In this document: positions 6,272-7,638 of the stretch, piece after piece | Layout: each line of letters opens with the position of its first letter | Position numbering within the stretch: position 1 is the stretch's first letter | DNA from: JAKLDO01 sp035354435 | Lineage (GTDB): Bacteria > UBP6 > UBA1177 | DNA: 7,638 nucleotides | NCBI GenBank assembly: GCA_035354435.1 | Contig: DAOQAY010000135.1 | Span: 1 to 7,638, forward strand | Direction of reading: 5' to 3' | Position numbers and translations under genes: made by a program | Notes under the pieces: model-generated | Seen by the model: only the letters and a program-made list of their open reading frames with translations | Told to the model about the DNA's origin: nothing | Database searches by the model: none

Positions 6272-7486
6272 ATGAGAAGTATTTTTACAGTTTTAGCAGT
6301 AATTTCTCTTTTATTTTTTGTTTCTTCATGCGGCGATGACTCTGGTGATTCAGGAAACACAGGCGATACAGGGAATACAGGGAATACGGGCGATACCGGC
6401 AACACTGGTGATACCGGCAACACAGACACAGATGTAGATGTTGTAAATGATGATGATACCGGCAATACCGGTGATGACACAGATGCAGGAAATACAGGCG
6501 ACACAGCAGTTGAATGTACCGGCATTTCATTTGACACAATGACACTTTATGAAGGATCTTCTTCCTACTATTATGAAGGATCTCCTTTAGCACAGATCGG
6601 TGATGAAACACTCGAAGACTTTGTATCCATACAATTCTACAGTGAAAGTCTTGCAACCGGAACTTATGATCTTGCAACTGCGGATAATGCTGATGCTTCA
6701 ACATGTACCGAATGTGTTTTTATCTATGAAGATTATGACGGTGAGGCTGTTGCCAAATCATATTTCCAGCAGAGCGGAACTCTTACAATTACAGAAGTTA
6801 AAGAAGGAACTTTTGAATCAAAAGGAACCTTAACGGCAAAACTTATTGAAATTGATTCTGAAGGCGCTCCTGTTGCAGGCGGCGGATGTTATGAAATCGA
6901 GACTGGCACATGGGACACTATCTGTGTTCCTGATTGTGAAGGAAAAATCTGCGGCAATGACGGATGCGGCGGAATATGTGGTGAAGGATGCAGCAATATC
7001 AATCAGGGCTGCAATGCTGAAGGAACAGCTTGTGTTGACTATGCGTGTACAGCAATAACAACAGACACATTTGAAGTAACAATAGATTCAGATTATGGTA
7101 TCTATTCCTATGAATCTTCGTATGCACCTGGCACCGGTGAAACCGCTGAAGATCTTTTTTCACTTCAACTTTATGCAGAAGTTAAAGCCAATGATTCATT
7201 CAATCTTGCCGGAACTAACTTTAAAACCTGCAACCAGTGTATTCAGGTTTTTGAAGACCCCGAGTATGATACTGAAGGAAATCTTACCGGCTTGGGGACT
7301 AAAAGATACTTTCAACAGAAAGGAACTCTCTATTTCGAATCATTTGATGCAACGACAGGAAAAACGAAGGCGACTGTAACTGATCTCAGACTTATCGAAG
7401 TTACGGTATCGAGCGATTATACTTCCATTCCTGTTGATGGCGGATCTTGTCTTGAGATCGCTTCAGGCACGATAGAAGTTCAATAA
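6272..7486 (+). CDS. Surface-type lipoprotein: Gly-Asn/Asp-Thr repeat stalk and duplicated Cys-containing domain
   Basis: A 404-residue protein with GGAGG (6262-6266) 5 bases before the start. Residues 1-19 are a lipoprotein signal with lipidated Cys20 (FVSSC). Residues 21-79 are a low-complexity acidic stalk of GNT/GDT triplets interrupted by DTDVDVVNDDD, which loosely recalls Asp-rich calcium-binding loops. Two copies of one domain follow (82-213 and 259-400). They share a C-T-x-I start, an S-x-Q-x-Y-x-E core, a CxxC pair followed by a Glu-Asp, YFQQxGTL, LIE and GGxCxEI. Between them lies an eight-Cys hinge (218-256) with GKICGNDGCGG, a motif I have seen in repeat-rich surface proteins of Myxococcota-like bacteria. 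The protein has 17 cysteines including the lipidated one, suggesting disulfides and life outside the cytoplasm. I do not recognise the domain family or its function; adhesion or ligand binding at the surface is a guess. A paralogue begins 50 bases downstream. Confidence 0.88.
   Translation: MRSIFTVLAVISLLFFVSSCGDDSGDSGNTGDTGNTGNTGDTGNTGDTGNTDTDVDVVNDDDTGNTGDDTDAGNTGDTAVECTGISFDTMTLYEGSSSYYYEGSPLAQIGDETLEDFVSIQFYSESLATGTYDLATADNADASTCTECVFIYEDYDGEAVAKSYFQQSGTLTITEVKEGTFESKGTLTAKLIEIDSEGAPVAGGGCYEIETGTWDTICVPDCEGKICGNDGCGGICGEGCSNINQGCNAEGTACVDYACTAITTDTFEVTIDSDYGIYSYESSYAPGTGETAEDLFSLQLYAEVKANDSFNLAGTNFKTCNQCIQVFEDPEYDTEGNLTGLGTKRYFQQKGTLYFESFDATTGKTKATVTDLRLIEVTVSSDYTSIPVDGGSCLEIASGTIEVQ
6353..6505 (+). 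repeat. 9-bp coding minisatellite (Gly-Asn/Asp-Thr units)
   Basis: Eight consecutive 9-base units of the form GGN-(AAY or GAY)-ACN run from 6353 to 6424. A diverged spacer (6425-6460) and further scattered units follow at 6461-6469, 6488-6496 and 6497-6505. Units differ mostly at third positions, apart from the Asn/Asp switch. The pair at 6371-6388 differs by one base, suggesting a recent unit duplication. Gain or loss of units keeps the frame, so stalk length could vary without destroying the protein. Confidence 0.9.
6515..7471 (+). repeat. Duplicated lipoprotein domain (two diverged copies)
   Basis: Copy A covers 6515-6910 (residues 82-213) and copy B covers 7046-7471 (residues 259-400). 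Each has four cysteines in the same order: 82, 145, 148, 206 in A and 259, 320, 323, 393 in B. The strongest matches surround the CxxC pair, the YFQQxGTL strand and the GGxCxEI end. The copies differ clearly at the residue level, so the duplication is old. Confidence 0.85.
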
Positions 7487-7494
7487 ATATATTC

Positions 7495-7503
7495 TGATAT
7501 GAT
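7495..7503 (+). promoter_or_regulatory. Extended -10 promoter of the second repeat lipoprotein
   Basis: TGATATGAT is a TGn extended -10 with TATGAT (7498-7503, 5 of 6). It starts 9 bases after the preceding stop codon and about 33 bases before the ATG at 7537. Sequence and spacing closely match the element at 6232-6240, suggesting the promoter was copied with the gene. Confidence 0.5.
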
Positions 7504-7536
7504 ACTTAATTCATTTATAATTCTTTAGAGGAACTC

Positions 7537-7638
7537 ATGAAAAAGATTTTTATGCTTTTAATCGTGATCTCCATGTTATTGTCTGCCGTTTCATGCGGAG
7601 ATGATAAAAAAGATTCGGGGAACACCGGCAATACCGGA
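7537..7638 (+). CDS. Second repeat lipoprotein, N-terminal part, 3' truncated by window edge
   Basis: The first 34 codons of a gene that runs off the right edge; they are too short to stand out as a long ORF. The product starts MKKIFMLLIV and carries a lipoprotein signal with lipidated Cys20 (SAVSC). It continues GDDKKDSGNTGNTG, the same acidic Gly-Asn-Thr stalk start as the gene upstream, with the lipidated Cys at the same residue number. AGAGGA (7527-7532) lies 4 bases before the ATG. It is evidently a tandem paralogue; whether it shares the duplicated Cys domain cannot be seen. Confidence 0.85.
   Translation, partial: MKKIFMLLIVISMLLSAVSCGDDKKDSGNTGNTG

Noticed and set aside
6422..6463. 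A calcium-binding EF-hand or thrombospondin type 3 repeat at DTDVDVVNDDDT.
   Set aside because: The Asp spacing is suggestive, but the final acidic ligand and the usual Gly are missing, and it lies in low-complexity sequence.
6208..6704. Minus-strand open frames across the lipoprotein repeat, giving Val/Ser/Pro-rich or His/Cys-rich peptides.
   Set aside because: They are by-products of the 9-bp repeat read backwards, with no ribosome-binding site or plausible protein character. The plus-strand frame has a promoter, ribosome-binding site and lipobox.

Overview
The window looks like a chromosomal segment of an AT-rich, diderm (Gram-negative-type) bacterium. The diderm call rests on an outer-membrane beta-barrel-like protein with a C-terminal aromatic beta-signal, three lipoproteins with clear lipoboxes, and an arylsulfotransferase-family enzyme of a usually exported type. 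The Gly-Asn/Asp-Thr repeat lipoproteins and the Cys-rich GNDGCGG hinge resemble surface proteins of Myxococcota/deltaproteobacterial or little-cultured candidate-phylum genomes. That placement is a weak guess, since there is no rRNA or other taxonomic marker here.

Layout. (1) 1-759: the C-terminal part of an arylsulfotransferase-like protein that runs in from the left edge. (2) 839-2849: a compact three-gene operon with its own promoter. It encodes an exported ferredoxin with four 4Fe-4S motifs, a lipoprotein ferredoxin with two motifs, and an outer-membrane beta-barrel-like protein. The gaps are 2 bases and then a 4-base ATGA overlap. (3) 2846-3340, minus strand: a YbhB/YbcL-type PEBP protein whose stop overlaps the barrel gene's stop. 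(4) 3341-3502: a divergent promoter region. (5) 3503-4288: a nitrilase-superfamily amidohydrolase. (6) 4356-6182: the ribosome-associated GTPase TypA/BipA. (7) 6272-7486 and 7537-end: two tandem paralogous lipoproteins with Gly-Asn/Asp-Thr repeat stalks, each behind an extended -10 promoter of nearly the same sequence.

How the genes may work together. Only the 839-2849 cluster looks like a functional unit. All three products carry export signals, two of them are packed with ferredoxin cluster motifs, and the third looks like an outer-membrane barrel. This has the shape of a porin-cytochrome electron conduit with iron-sulfur proteins in place of multiheme cytochromes. That reading is an inference and is the main candidate here for an undescribed system. 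The remaining genes are common families with no visible link to one another. No tRNA, rRNA, CRISPR array, insertion sequence or convincing intrinsic terminator was seen.
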